Source: Rhizaria sp. SCN 62-66 (lineage: Eukaryota > Rhizaria, unplaced). Taken from it: a stretch of DNA of 64,000 nt. The DNA is taken from NCBI GenBank assembly GCA_001724265.1, contig MEDY01000023.1:1-64000 (forward strand), read 5' to 3'. Made by a program: the position numbers and the translations under genes. This document shows positions 44,639 through 56,211 of the stretch, piece after piece. Each line of letters starts with the position of its first letter. Position 1 is the first letter of the stretch. A model generated the notes under the pieces. The model saw only the letters and a list, made by a program, of their open reading frames with translations. It ran no database searches and had not been told where the DNA came from.

Positions 44639-45175
44639 ATGGACAAGTCCGACCGCGGTCCCGTCCCGGGCGACAAGCCTTCCAAGGGTGGCGACTGTGC
44701 CCCGCGTAACACCCCCTCCCCGCGCTCTGCAGATCAGCACAGCCCTCATCCTTCGCTGTCACTCGTGTTGCCGCATCACGCGACGCTCGACTCTGTTTCC
44801 GCGTCGGCGACGTCGCCCCTCGTGAACGACATCGAGTACATGCAGAGCGACGCTTCCCCCACTCCCAACCCCGGTCCCGGTCCCAGCAACGCGCGCGCCG
44901 CGGGCGGCACCAACCCCGCGGCGGCGCTTGAGGCGGCCGAGGACGAGGACGAGCCCGCGAGCGAGGCTGACGCCGTTGCCACGAGCCGCAGCAAGCGCGT
45001 GTCCCTCTCCAATCATGTCAGTCTCGGTGGGCACGCCAACCACCCCGGCCACCACGGCGACCAGGACGAGGCTAGCGGGCGCAGCAACTTGACGCCGAGC
45101 GTCGCTCTCCACACCAGCGCGCAGCAGCCACGCGCCAGCGGCCCCAGCCTGCCCAGCAGCAGCAGCACCAACAAA

Positions 45176-45262
<87 letters not shown>

Positions 45263-46520
45263 GCAGCAGCAACAGTTGCTCGAATCTCGAGGCGTCGTCC
45301 TCATCGTTCCTGCCGCAGCCGCATCCACAGCTCCCTGAGCCGTTGCCGCGCCCCCCCGTCGTGCACTCGTCCTCGGCACAATCCCTATCGACGCTGTCAG
45401 CCTCCAGCACGTCAACACCGACAAGCGTCAGCCAGGGCTTCTCCCCGTTCAGCCCGCCCGCGGCGTCGGCGTCGGTGTCGAACCTCGCGGCGGTCACGCT
45501 CGCGGAGACAGTGTCCTCTCTCACCGTTGACACAGCAGATGTAGCAACAGATGCACCAGCAGAGGTTGTGATATCACCGTCAGCAACAGCTGCAGCGGCA
45601 GCAACAGGGCAGAACAGCAGTAGAAACGACACTGAGAGTGTTCGCACTGCCAGTCCAAGCCCTGGCGCATCACACCCACACACAGTAAGCACAACCACTC
45701 GCACTGCCTCTGGCGCTGCTGGGGGCGCTGCTGAGGGTGCTCCGAAGGTTAGCGGACTGAAGCCCCGCGCGAGCCGGAGCCCAATGAACATCCACAACAC
45801 TGGTGCGGGGAATGAATCGACTGACGAGCTCACAATGCAGTTCAACACGGCCAACTTCGACGCCCTCACCGCTTTCCGCACGTTACACGTCCCCGGGGCC
45901 AGCGGCCTGAACGCGAGCAGCAGCGCGAATCCCAGCGCGATGGACGACAGCAGCAACGCCAACAGCTTCAACATCAACACCGAGGCCAGCTCGACGACTG
46001 ACGCGCAAGCGCAGCTTCGGCAGCTGCAGGAGCAGCCTGAGGCGCCGGAGCAAGATGAGGACGACTCAGAACCAGCCCAGGTCGATAGTCAACATCACCA
46101 TAGGCGGCAGCAGCAACAGCAGCATCGACAACAGCAGGAATCCCACACGACTCGCGGCGACTGCACCGCCACCACCAACCCTTTCGCCGCCACCGCCGCC
46201 GGAGGGACTGGGACCGGGACTGGGACCGGTGCTGAAGGCGACGCTGCTGCTGGCGGCCCTGCTGGTCACCACCCGTACGGCCCCGCCGGCACTGCGTCGT
46301 CGCTGCTGGCGATAAGCGCCCTCACCGCGCCCAGCTACGGCGGCGCGACTTTCGGCGCTGGCTACGGTCCTGATGCGGCGGCCGCTGGCGACGGCTACGA
46401 GCCGCGGCTGGGGCAGCACGGTCACGGGCCGATCCCCCCCTCTGCGACCGCGCCGGGGACCGCGGCCGGGGGCGCTACTATGGGTGAGGCGGGGGTTTCA
46501 ATGCCTGCGATGGGTTTCGC

Positions 46521-46556
<36 letters not shown>

Positions 46557-49500
46557 CCGGCAGCAGCAGCGCGCCTATAGCACTCTGCAGCGCGAAGTGA
46601 ACCGACAGTTCGACCGCCCTTTCACCAACACGGCGCTGTCACTGGAGGAGTACCGTGCGCTGCTCAAGTCCAAGCACAACTCGCTCGACTTCTTCCCGAC
46701 CTACAACAGTCTGCAGTACAAAGCCGCCGTGGCCGAAACGCCCTCGGACGTCAAGTGGCGCCGATGCTGCCACTGGACCCTGACCGCTCTCGTCGGCATC
46801 GTCGTGGGGTTGTACTGTTTCGTTATCATCTACATCACGCGCCGCACCAACGGCTCCAAGTTCGGCTACACCGCCGCGCTGCTGGCCGACGGCAACACTG
46901 CGGCGTCGTGGGCGCTCTTTTCCTTCTGGAACACGGGCTTCCTCCTCGTTTGCGCGTTCCTGATCAACTACATCATCCCTTCGGCCGCCAGCGGTATCCC
47001 CGACATTAAGGCCTACCTCAACGGCACAAACGTGCCCGGCAGCTTCACGCTCACGGCGCTCGGCGGCAAGGTTATCGCAACGTACCTCTGCGTCTCGGCC
47101 TCGATGCCTATCGGCGCCCAGGGCCCGCTCACACACACCGGCGCCCTCATCGGGTACGTATTCTATACACTTTTACAAATAACAATTATTTCATCAAATA
47201 TCTGCCTTTTTTTTTAAACTCACGCGTACACAATGTTGCTTTTTGTTTTTGTTTCTTGCCTCATCAGCGGTTGGCTTGCGCACCATTACCAGAGCGCGCT
47301 GAAGCGCATGTTCTGCTGCGCGAACGCGCGCGACGAGATGCGCGACATCGAGGACCGGCCCTCGTTCCCCTCGCACCACCCGCCGCCGCCCGCCCCGGGT
47401 GGGCCGGCCGCAGCGGCAGCAGCAACAGCAGCAACAGCAGCTGCCGCGGCGGGCGCGGCGGGGGCACGGCGGCCGGTGTTGATGGGACAGCAGAGTCTGC
47501 AGCAGCAACAGAGCCCGCAGCCGCAGCAGCAGCGCGCACAGGCCGGCAGCACGGTCAGCCCCGGCGTCGACAGCGCGTCCGCCTTCCCCGTGCCCGTCTC
47601 ACAGTCCCGCCTCGGCGATGGCAACAGCGGCGGCGGCAAGAGCGGTGCGGGGTCGAACCTGGGGCCCATCGGCGCCAACGTCGCCGTGATGGACGGCTCA
47701 GGCTTCTCCCCCGAGGCACCAGGCCACGCGTACGTCTTTGGACAGCCCATGCAGACCTTCGACGCAGACGACGCGGACACGGGCAGCGGCAGCGGCGGCG
47801 GCAGCGGGCGTGGTCTAGCTTCGGACACGGCAGCCATCCCCTCGGCCGCCGCGGCGGGCGGCCCCGGCGCCGGTGTTGGTCCCATGCCAGTGTCACCGGT
47901 TCCCGAAGAGACAGGCTCCAACCTCTCCACAAATAGCACCGCGACCGCCTCCGCCAGCACTGGCGCTGGCGCTGGCGCTGCTGCTGGCTCTACTGTAAAG
48001 GCTGTGACCAAGAGTAGCACGTTAACACACTCGCCTAACCTCTCCAGCATGCTGCCCCCCGGCTCCGGCCCCGGCGCTGGCGCTGGCACTGGCGTGATGG
48101 TGACGGGCTCGTCGTCGTCGGTCGCGCAGGTCTCGGCCGCCGTGGCCGCCGCGCGCGCCGCCGCCCGGGCTCGTGCGCGCAAGCAGGGTCGCCAGCTCAC
48201 TGAGCAGGAGCTGGAGCTAGAGCTCATGCCTCTCACGTCCACCCTCGCCAGTACGCTTGCGAACAACAGCAACAAAAACAACAAGAACATCAACCAGAGC
48301 GTCGCTGGCGCTGGCGCTGGCTCCGCTGTGGTTGCTGGCGCGCCCCTGGGCACGTTCGTCGCCGGCTCAAGCGCCGCCATCGCGGGCCCCTCTTCCGCCG
48401 CGGTCGGCAACGTCGGGTTTGCGACTGGCAACTCGAACATCGCCGCCGTCGCCGCCGCCAACGCCGCCGCGCTCCAGCTCCAGGCACAGCAGCAGAAGCA
48501 GCACCTACTGCAGCAGCAACAGCAGCAGCGGTATGGTGATGACGCCGACATCGACGAAGACGACGACGACGACTTCCGCGGCGGCGGCGGAGCCAACAAC
48601 TCCAACAAGACCTCCCGGTTCAAGACGAAGCGCGGCAGCGCGACGGGCGGCGTCGTCATCTTTACGCGCACGAACTCAGGCCCCCGCCGCACTCGCGCGG
48701 GCTCGGTGACGCAGCTCATCGACCTGGACTCGGAGAACGCCAACGCGCAGTCGCAGGCGATGCGCGCGGACCCGGAGTCGGCGATCGACAACGGCGTGGG
48801 GCAGCGCTGGGGCATTGGCCACGCGCGCGCCGCGGCCGCACTCGCGTACGGCAACGCGGACGGCGCGGCGGCCGCGACGGGGGAGATCGTTGCACGGTTT
48901 GACGAACTCGGCCGGCCGGAGGCGGCGCCGGCGATGATGACGCCCAGCATCAACATCAACGACATCGAGAACATCCACCTCAACCTTAATCTCAACACGC
49001 TGGATGCCAACAACAGCGGCGGCGGCGGCAGCGGCGATGTCGGTGTGTCCACAAGCAACAGCCATGATGCCCGTATTGACGCACTGAGTCCCGGACTCGT
49101 CCCCATGCACGGTCATGCCCACGGTCACCACCGCGCCCACGGTCACTCTGCCCACGGTCACCACGTGCGGTTCGAAGGCGAGGCTGTCGACGACGACGGG
49201 TATTCGCTGTCGTTCGTGGACGAAGAGAGAGACTACACTAACAGCCACGGCCACAGCGGCAGCGGCAGCGGCGGGGACTATACCAGTGAGAGCGACTACG
49301 ACGACGACGGCCACCACCGTCATCATCACGGTCACGGCCACGGTCACCGTGCTCACGGTCACTCTGCTTACGGTCACGGCTCCGGCCCGCAGAGTCTGGC
49401 CCGCAGCCAGAGCGGCCCCAGCGACTGCAGCCACTCGTGCTCTGACGGCGGCGATTGCGGTAGCCGCTGCGGCTCCGAGTGCGACACCGACACGGACGGA

Positions 49501-52500
49501 ATCCCCTGCAGCGACAGCGAATGCAACTGCCACCGCTCCTCGGCCGCGACGAGCCCCGCCAACGGGGACGGCACCACAGTCAACCCCGGCGCTTTGGTGG
49601 TTCACAGCGGCGTCAACGGCGGCAGCGGCTCGACAACTGCTGCTGCTGTCGTGCCCGCAGTGGGCCTGCCGCCCGGCGCCGTGGACGCCCCCGTCCCGGG
49701 CCCCGAGGCCGAGGCCGCTCTGCGGGCGCACGCCGACGCGCAGGCGCAGGCGCAGCGGCCGTCGATTGCGACGCTGTCGCTCGTCACAGGCGCTGACGTG
49801 GGCGCTGCGAATGCTAACGTAGCCGCTGTGACGAACGAACAGCAACAGCAGCAGCAGGGTAAGCACCGCAAGCCCCACGGTCACGCCCACGGTCAATCTC
49901 ACAGTCGCCGCCACGGTCGCCGCCACGGCTCCCACGGCTCTCCCGCGCCTGACCTGGTGCACACGGGCTCAATGCTGGGGCTGCCCCACGCACCCGCTGG
50001 TGCCACGGGCTTCCGCGCCCAGTACGACGCCAACCCGCTCCACCCGCAGCGGCCGCAGCAGCCCGAGGCCCCCGCCGCCGTCGTCCCTGTTGTCGCTCCC
50101 AGCAGTGAAAGCTACGACGCCGACACTGACGCGGCGGTGCTCGGGCAGCGGAGTCCGCAGAACGGTGCCGACCGACCGCGTCGCCGCCGCCACCACCGGT
50201 GCCGAACTTGCGCTCGCAACCGCGCCGCCGCTGCTCACGGTCACTCGTCTGGCGCTAGTACGCCTGCTGCGCATGGCCAGCTGTACGCGCTGCGCTCGCA
50301 CGGCACGTCGCACGACATCAGAGCCAGCGTCACTGAGCAGCAGCAGCAGCAGCAGCAGTCGGAGGCGCGCCACCACCACCGCGGCCACCGCGCTGCTGCT
50401 CACGGTCACTCTGCTCACGGTCATTCTACCCACGGTCACGGTCACAGTCGGGGGGGATACCACGCCACGCAGCGCATGCCGAGCGGCGGCAGCGACGGGA
50501 GCGACCAGCTCCCGCTGCCGCAGCTGCAGCACCACCACAGCGGCAGCAGCCACAGCCACAGCCAGCTCTGCCCCTACGGCGAGCAGCACCCTGAAGTGCG
50601 GCGCAGCTTCAGCGCTGTCGCTGAGCATGCGTTCGGCCATAGTAGCAACGCGGGGAACGCGGGATCAAGTGTTCCCGCAAACAACAACAACAGCAACTAT
50701 CGCAACGCGGCGGCGGCTAACTACAGCAGCATGAGTAGCGTCCACGGCAACACGAGCCGTGCGGCGCCCGCCGCGAGCAACAACAGCAATGGCCACCCCC
50801 CTGGCACTGGCGCTCGCACTGGTGCTTACACTGCGGGCGGTCTGACCAACACGACGAGCTGGATCCCCGGCGGCAACAACTACTCCGCTGGCGGCCCCGG
50901 CGGCCACGGCGGCGCTGGCCCCGGCGGTCGGCCGTACGCGCTGAGCGCCGCGTCCACCACGGCGAACGCGCTGAGCTTCAGAGAGAGCCACTCGCCCGCC
51001 AAGGGCTGCGGCCCGCGGTGGTGGCGCCGCGTCAATCTGCCCTCGTTCGCCAACGACAATGACCGACACGACTTCATTCTCATGGGGTCCGCCTGCGGTG
51101 TTGCCGCGTCAGTGTCGGCGCCGCTGGGTGGCACCATGTTTGCCGCAGACGAGGTACGGCACAAAGGGACTATAACAACGAATTCGCACTTTAAATCAAT
51201 GTTGATTGCTATTAATTGAAGTCATAACACGAAATGTGTACATATAGATATTGTGAATATTTTCTTTGTCACACGCAGATCCTAACCGTGTTAAATCTTC
51301 ACATTTGTTTGTTTGTTTTTCTTTCGTAGATTTCGACGTCGTGGACGGTGCGGATCGGCATCCGGACGCTCTTCGCGTCTATCATGGCCGCGCTGACCGT
51401 GGCCTTTTTCTTTACCGGCTCCGATGACCTCTGGGGCTCGTTCCTGCCGCGTCTCTACGGCTCGTTTTACACCGGCAGCCGTACTCTCGAGTACCGCTAC
51501 TTCGAGCTGCCTGCTTTTGTATTCGTGGGCGCCGTGGTGGGCTCGCTGGGCGCGCTGTTCGCCGACGGGCTGAGCCGGCTCACGCGGCTGCGCGCGCGCA
51601 TTATGGGCGCGAGCAAGCTGGGCCGCGTGCTCGACACCGCGCTGCTGGGGTTGCTGTGGTCCACGCTCTTCTTCTTCGTCCCTATGCTCTGGGAGTGCCA
51701 GGACGCGGACCCGCGGCTGCAGGAGCTCGCCGACGCCGCATTCGCCTCACCGGGCACGTTCGCAGTCAACCGCTACGACTGCCCCGCCGGACAGCATAAT
51801 ACCATGGCAGATCTGACGCTCGTGCGACAGGACTCGATCCTCAAGCACCTCCTCGTCCGCGACATCCAGGTACGCTTCGTTCATACTGTTCAACAGAACA
51901 ATCATGTTATAGAACCAAGAGACATTATCAACATGCCAATGTTTGTGGAACTTTATTCGTTTTTTCAGGTTTTATCTCATCATCATTTGTCACTTTCGTA
52001 TGTTTTGTTTTAACTATTGACGCAAACAGGATTGGTTCTCTCTGACGCAGCTGGTGACCTTTTTCATCATCTACGCGCTCGCCGCCTGTACCATCTCTGT
52101 CGCCTCGGTCGTCTCCGGGCTTATCGTGCCCGCAATCACGATGGGCGCCGCCGCGGGCCGCTTCCTGGGTCTTGCGCTGGCCCTGATCTTCAACCACGGC
52201 GAGAACACACCCTTCAACCCCGGTGCGTACGCCGCGGTCGGCGCCAGCGCGTTCCTGGTCGGCTCCACAGGCAACGCCTTCTCTAGCTGCGTGCTCGTGA
52301 TCGAGGTCATGGCCGACTTCTCGTTCTTTATCCCCGTTGTCATCGGCACCATCGTCGCTTATATCCTCAGCGGGTACATCTCGGACCCCATTTTCACGCT
52401 TATTATCCTCGCGCGCCGACTGCCCGTGCTCGCCGTCGACCCCCCGAGGTACGCAGATCGAAAACTCTTTCACATATATTTTCTTAACGATCGATATCTT

Positions 52501-54945
52501 AAATGTCAAGCATGTTTCCATTTTATTTAAGTAGTATTTCTGAATATCGACCCGTTTGTATTTTTTCAACTTGACCCTTTTTTTTCTTTCTATGCACTCA
52601 ATTCTCATTTTATAACACGTGTCACTGCTCGCTTTGTTCTTGCATCCTTAGGCAACTTGCGACGATGGAGGCGAAGCACCTGATGACGAAAAAGCCTGTC
52701 TGCATTGGCCTCAACGAGCCGGTGCGCCACATTCTCGACATCCTCTCGACCTGCACGCACAACGGTTTCCCCGTCATCTACTCGTCCTGCTCGCTCAACC
52801 GCGTCAACACAAGCAACGCTAACGCCGCCGCCACCACCACTGCTGCGGGTGGGGGGAGCAATCCTTCTGCTGGCTCCGCGGGCGGCGCGGACGCGAGCGC
52901 GGCGGCGGCGGTGGCGGCCCACCACTCCGGGCTGGGCTGCAACACGGCGGTGGCGGGCATGATATCGCGCAAACACCTGATGATCCTGCTCATGCGCCGC
53001 GCCTGGCGCGCCAGCGTTAAGGAGCTCACGCCGACCGAGTTCGCGGACGCCTCTAACTGGTACGTCTTTGTGGTTTCTGACCAACACTTGAAAAATTCGA
53101 TATCTCGACGATATTACACGTCATCTAATATGCATTTAACGTAAAGACACATCACATTGTGACATATGTACACACTCACGATTCATTCTAAAGAAAACAC
53201 ATTGTCTCTCACAATATCACATTGTCACTTTGTACTTTTTTTATTTTCGCTCCTCTTGCAGGCCGATGCCGCGCATGTCGGCGGTGACCGCGGGCCTGAC
53301 GCGCCGCGACCTCGCCACGCGCTTGGACCTGGGCCCCTACATCAACCGCACTCCGCTCACGGTCACGACCCACTATGCTGCCGACGTCGTGTACAAGCTT
53401 TTCATGTCGATGAAGCTGCGCCACCTGCCCGTCGTCGACGCACGCGGCGCGCTGGCGGGGATTATCACGCGGCTGGAGCTGCTCAAGCCCGTGGTGCAGC
53501 ACCGGTACGCCGCCATGGTGCTGCGCGAGAAGCGCGATGTGCGCCAGGGCCGGCCCACGCTGCTGCAGCGCTACTGCGAGGGCAACACGGCCTACGGCAT
53601 CCGCAAGGGGTTTTACGAGGACGAGGACGTCGACGGGGCTGAGCAGGCCGCCGCGCGCTGGCGCCGCCAGGTCACGCTCCAGCACTCCGCCCCCGCCCCC
53701 GCCTCTGCCATCACCACCATGAGTAGGTACAGTGCGGGCCCCGCCGTCGGGCTGGGCGGTGTGGGATTGCCGCTGGCGCCGCTGCCACCGCTGCAGCTGC
53801 CGCAGTCGCACTCGCGCGTACATGCCCCCTGCGAGTGCCGCCGCTGCCGCCGCCGCGACGCCGGTCAAGGCCACGGCCACGGCCACGGTCACGGTCAGAC
53901 GAGCCGCAGTGTGCGCGAGTGCACGAACAACAACAACAACGTCAACGGCAGCGGCAGCAGCAGCAGCGGAGGCAGCGGCAGCAGCAGCAGAGCGGGCTCT
54001 CCAGACAATGCCGGCCACGGCCACGGCAACACCTCCGCCGGCGCCGGCGCAGTGAGCTACATGAACATGTTTGAGCGCGGCAGTCTCATCAAGAACAATA
54101 ACCACGCACACTCGCACGCCCTCAACAGCAGCAACAACAACGCTGTCGACGGCTTGGCCAACGCGCACGTCCCCGTCGTCAACGGCCACAGCGCCGTCGT
54201 TGTCAACATCGGCCCCGCTGAGCACGGTGAGCACGAGCGCGGTCGTAGCCGCAGCCCGAGCCGGAGCCGGACGCATCTGGGCGGCGTGGGGGGGTCCGAG
54301 AGTGAGGCCGAAAGCGAGGCCGAGGCCGACGCGATCTCCCTCGCGCTCGCGCGGCCGCCGGTGCCGAGCGCGGTTGCTATTCCTAACACCGTCGTCGACG
54401 ACGGCGAGAAGGAGGACGAAGACGGCAGCGATGCCACCGAAGACGAGGACAAAGACGGGGATAGCGACAGCGACGACGATGACGACAATGATGATGATGA
54501 GGATGAGAATGGCACTGTGCGCGAGCGCAACATCACCAGCAGCTCCAGCATCGGCGTCGACCCCGGCGCGTCTCACGGCCACGGCCAGCAGCAGCACCGT
54601 CGCCGCCGCCGCCGCGGCTCTGTGTCTGTGTCGGTGAGCCGCGTGCGCGTGTCCGTCTCGCGCGGCGGCTTCGGCGGCGACGACCGCGGCGTGATCGCGG
54701 CGTACGGCGACGACGACGAGGACGCCGTCCACGGCCACGAACGCACCGTGGTGCACGAGCACGACCGAGCGGGTCCCCCCAATGCCGACGTGGACCTGAC
54801 CGTCTCGGGCGGCAGGAAGAAGGACAAGGGCAAGAGCAAGAACGGCAAGGCTGGCAAGCGCAACAGCAACAAGATGGTTGCCGCGCAGCAGCAGCCGGCG
54901 GGGCAGGACGGCGAGGACGACGAGGACGGAGCAAAGCGGGTCTAA
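44639..54945 (+). CDS. giant ClC-6/7-type chloride transporter with CBS domains (one frameshift in a CAG repeat)
   Basis: Six exons: 44639-47153, 47268-51153, 51330-51869, 52030-52448, 52652-53059 and 53262-54945 (five GTACGN donors, TAA stop). About 3,150 residues if a 1-nt shift at the end of the (CAG)28 tract near 45261 is corrected; without it the ATG frame ends early. About 700 low-complexity residues precede the first membrane segment (CHWTLTALVGIVVGLYCFVIIYI). ClC signatures: SAASGIPDIKAYLNG (for GSGIPE), PIGAQGPLTHTGALIG (for GKEGP), NDRHDFILMGSACGVAASVSAPLGGTMFAADE, and SGLIVPAITMGAAAGRFLG. A ~1,220-residue insertion separates helices F and G. Two CBS domains follow in exons 5 and 6 (LMTKKPVCIGL...GFPVIYS; LRHLPVVDARGALAGIITR), then an acidic tail. 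ClC-6/7 relatives act in endosomes and lysosomes. The gating Glu is Gln here, while the proton-Glu position (FAADE) keeps Glu. Confidence 0.88.
45178..45261. repeat. (CAG)28 trinucleotide repeat
   Basis: Twenty-eight perfect CAG units, then AGCAGCAGCAACAG. The upstream coding frame reads it as poly-Ser (AGC); the downstream coding frame reads it as poly-Gln. The junction CAGAGC lacks one C relative to a continuous AGC frame. Confidence 0.97.
49105..50460 (+). repeat. His-Gly-rich repeat clusters encoded in the ClC insertion
   Basis: Degenerate CACGGTCAC-type units encode clustered His-Gly runs at about 49105-49165, 49309-49380, 49876-49935 and 50374-50460, for example HGHAHGHHRAHGHSAHGHH. 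A smaller one occurs near 53868-53900. Codon choice is fairly uniform, so recent slippage may contribute. Confidence 0.85.
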
Positions 54946-56211
54946 GTGGCTTGGCCGTCGTCGCTGCAGTTCTCTCCACCGCATCGGACTCCGTATGCTC
55001 TTTTTCTATCTCATGAAGTCATCTTCCCTGATTCTGTCTCGTTTCATTTTTTACTGCCGTGTGCTTCAAGCAAATTTTCTTCTTTGAGTTGTTTTGTTTT
55101 TGCTTTCTTTGTTCACGCTAATCTGTGTTGGTTTGTTTTCTCACCTTCAGTTTGTATTTTTCGACCAAACGTGTTTTATCTCATTCTTGTTATATTACTT
55201 CTGTACTGTTTCCTGTCTTTTAAATGCCGTTCTTACTTCTTTCCTCGTTGGTGTTTTGTTTGAGCGCCGATGTTGATGTACGTGTCCGTTTACGTGTTCC
55301 GAGTTGAATGTGATGATTGGTCTGTGCTTTGTTGTTTATGTTGTGTTATTTGTGCTTGTGCTACCAAGCTGTTCCACGCGGTTCTGGACTGCGAACTAGT
55401 TGATATTACGCCGGTAATCACACCCACACTTGCATTTAACAAAAGAAAAAACATTGTTTTAAACCATCTTTTATCCTGTGTTCTTTGTATCCTGTACGTT
55501 TTTTGAATCTTGGCAACCTTATTCATTCACATAGTCATCCACAGCATCAAAAACACCACCCTTGTGTTTGTTTCCTCTTTGTTCTATGTTTTGTCTCACC
55601 ATGGACAACTTACGACCCTGTTCATGAACAACACCCCGCACTGGCGACACACTGGCCATTTGCGTCATAGATTTGCTAATTTATGTATCCCACAATACAT
55701 TTCACACACATTGATATTCTGATATTTTTTTTCATATGAGTAAGCATAAACATCCGCTGATGCTGTCCCTACAAAATCACATCATTGTCGATGTATTAAG
55801 TGTACTGTAGAACAGGTCGCCAATCTCGGACTTCGTATAAGCCAACGCTGTGACGGCCGTTGTCAACGACCACCCACCAAGTCGATTATCGACCCCAACT
55901 GTGGCAATGATATCCTCAGTTGGTGTGTCGTATTGACGAATACTTGAGATAGGTTGATACTATTAATTAGTTGAATAACAATTATATTTTCACTCATTAA
56001 ATAATTTTGTCATGTTTCTTAGGATACAAGGCTCTTTTTCTCTTATTGCGCTTTGCGCAGTGTTACTAGCTTTACCTGTTACAGCTCATGACAATTGTCT
56101 TCTTTCTTCTTCAGATAACTCTGATGTAAAAATAGACTAGACATCACCCAAACAAACATCCCGATGCGAGATCAACATATGAGCGCAACTACGTCATCCA
56201 GATTGTCGCCT
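54946..56211. other. convergent 3' intergenic region
   Basis: About 1.27 kb, T-rich on the plus strand, between the ClC and GLE1 stop codons. I checked for tRNA-like folds and extended coding and found none. Confidence 0.5.

Noticed and set aside
45343-45543. Poly-Ser frame continuing past the CAG repeat in the ClC gene as the real N-terminus
   Set aside because: Downstream of the repeat that frame becomes Arg/Cys-rich and stops at 45544, while the alternative frame continues into the ClC core.
47286-49106. A 606-codon open frame on the minus strand, antisense to the ClC gene
   Set aside because: It is a shadow of the GC-rich plus-strand coding frame, without known motifs or splice logic.
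53209-54984. A 591-codon open frame on the minus strand over the last ClC exon
   Set aside because: Val/Ala-rich mirror of the acidic and His-rich plus-strand tail; the plus strand holds the CBS2 domain and the true stop.
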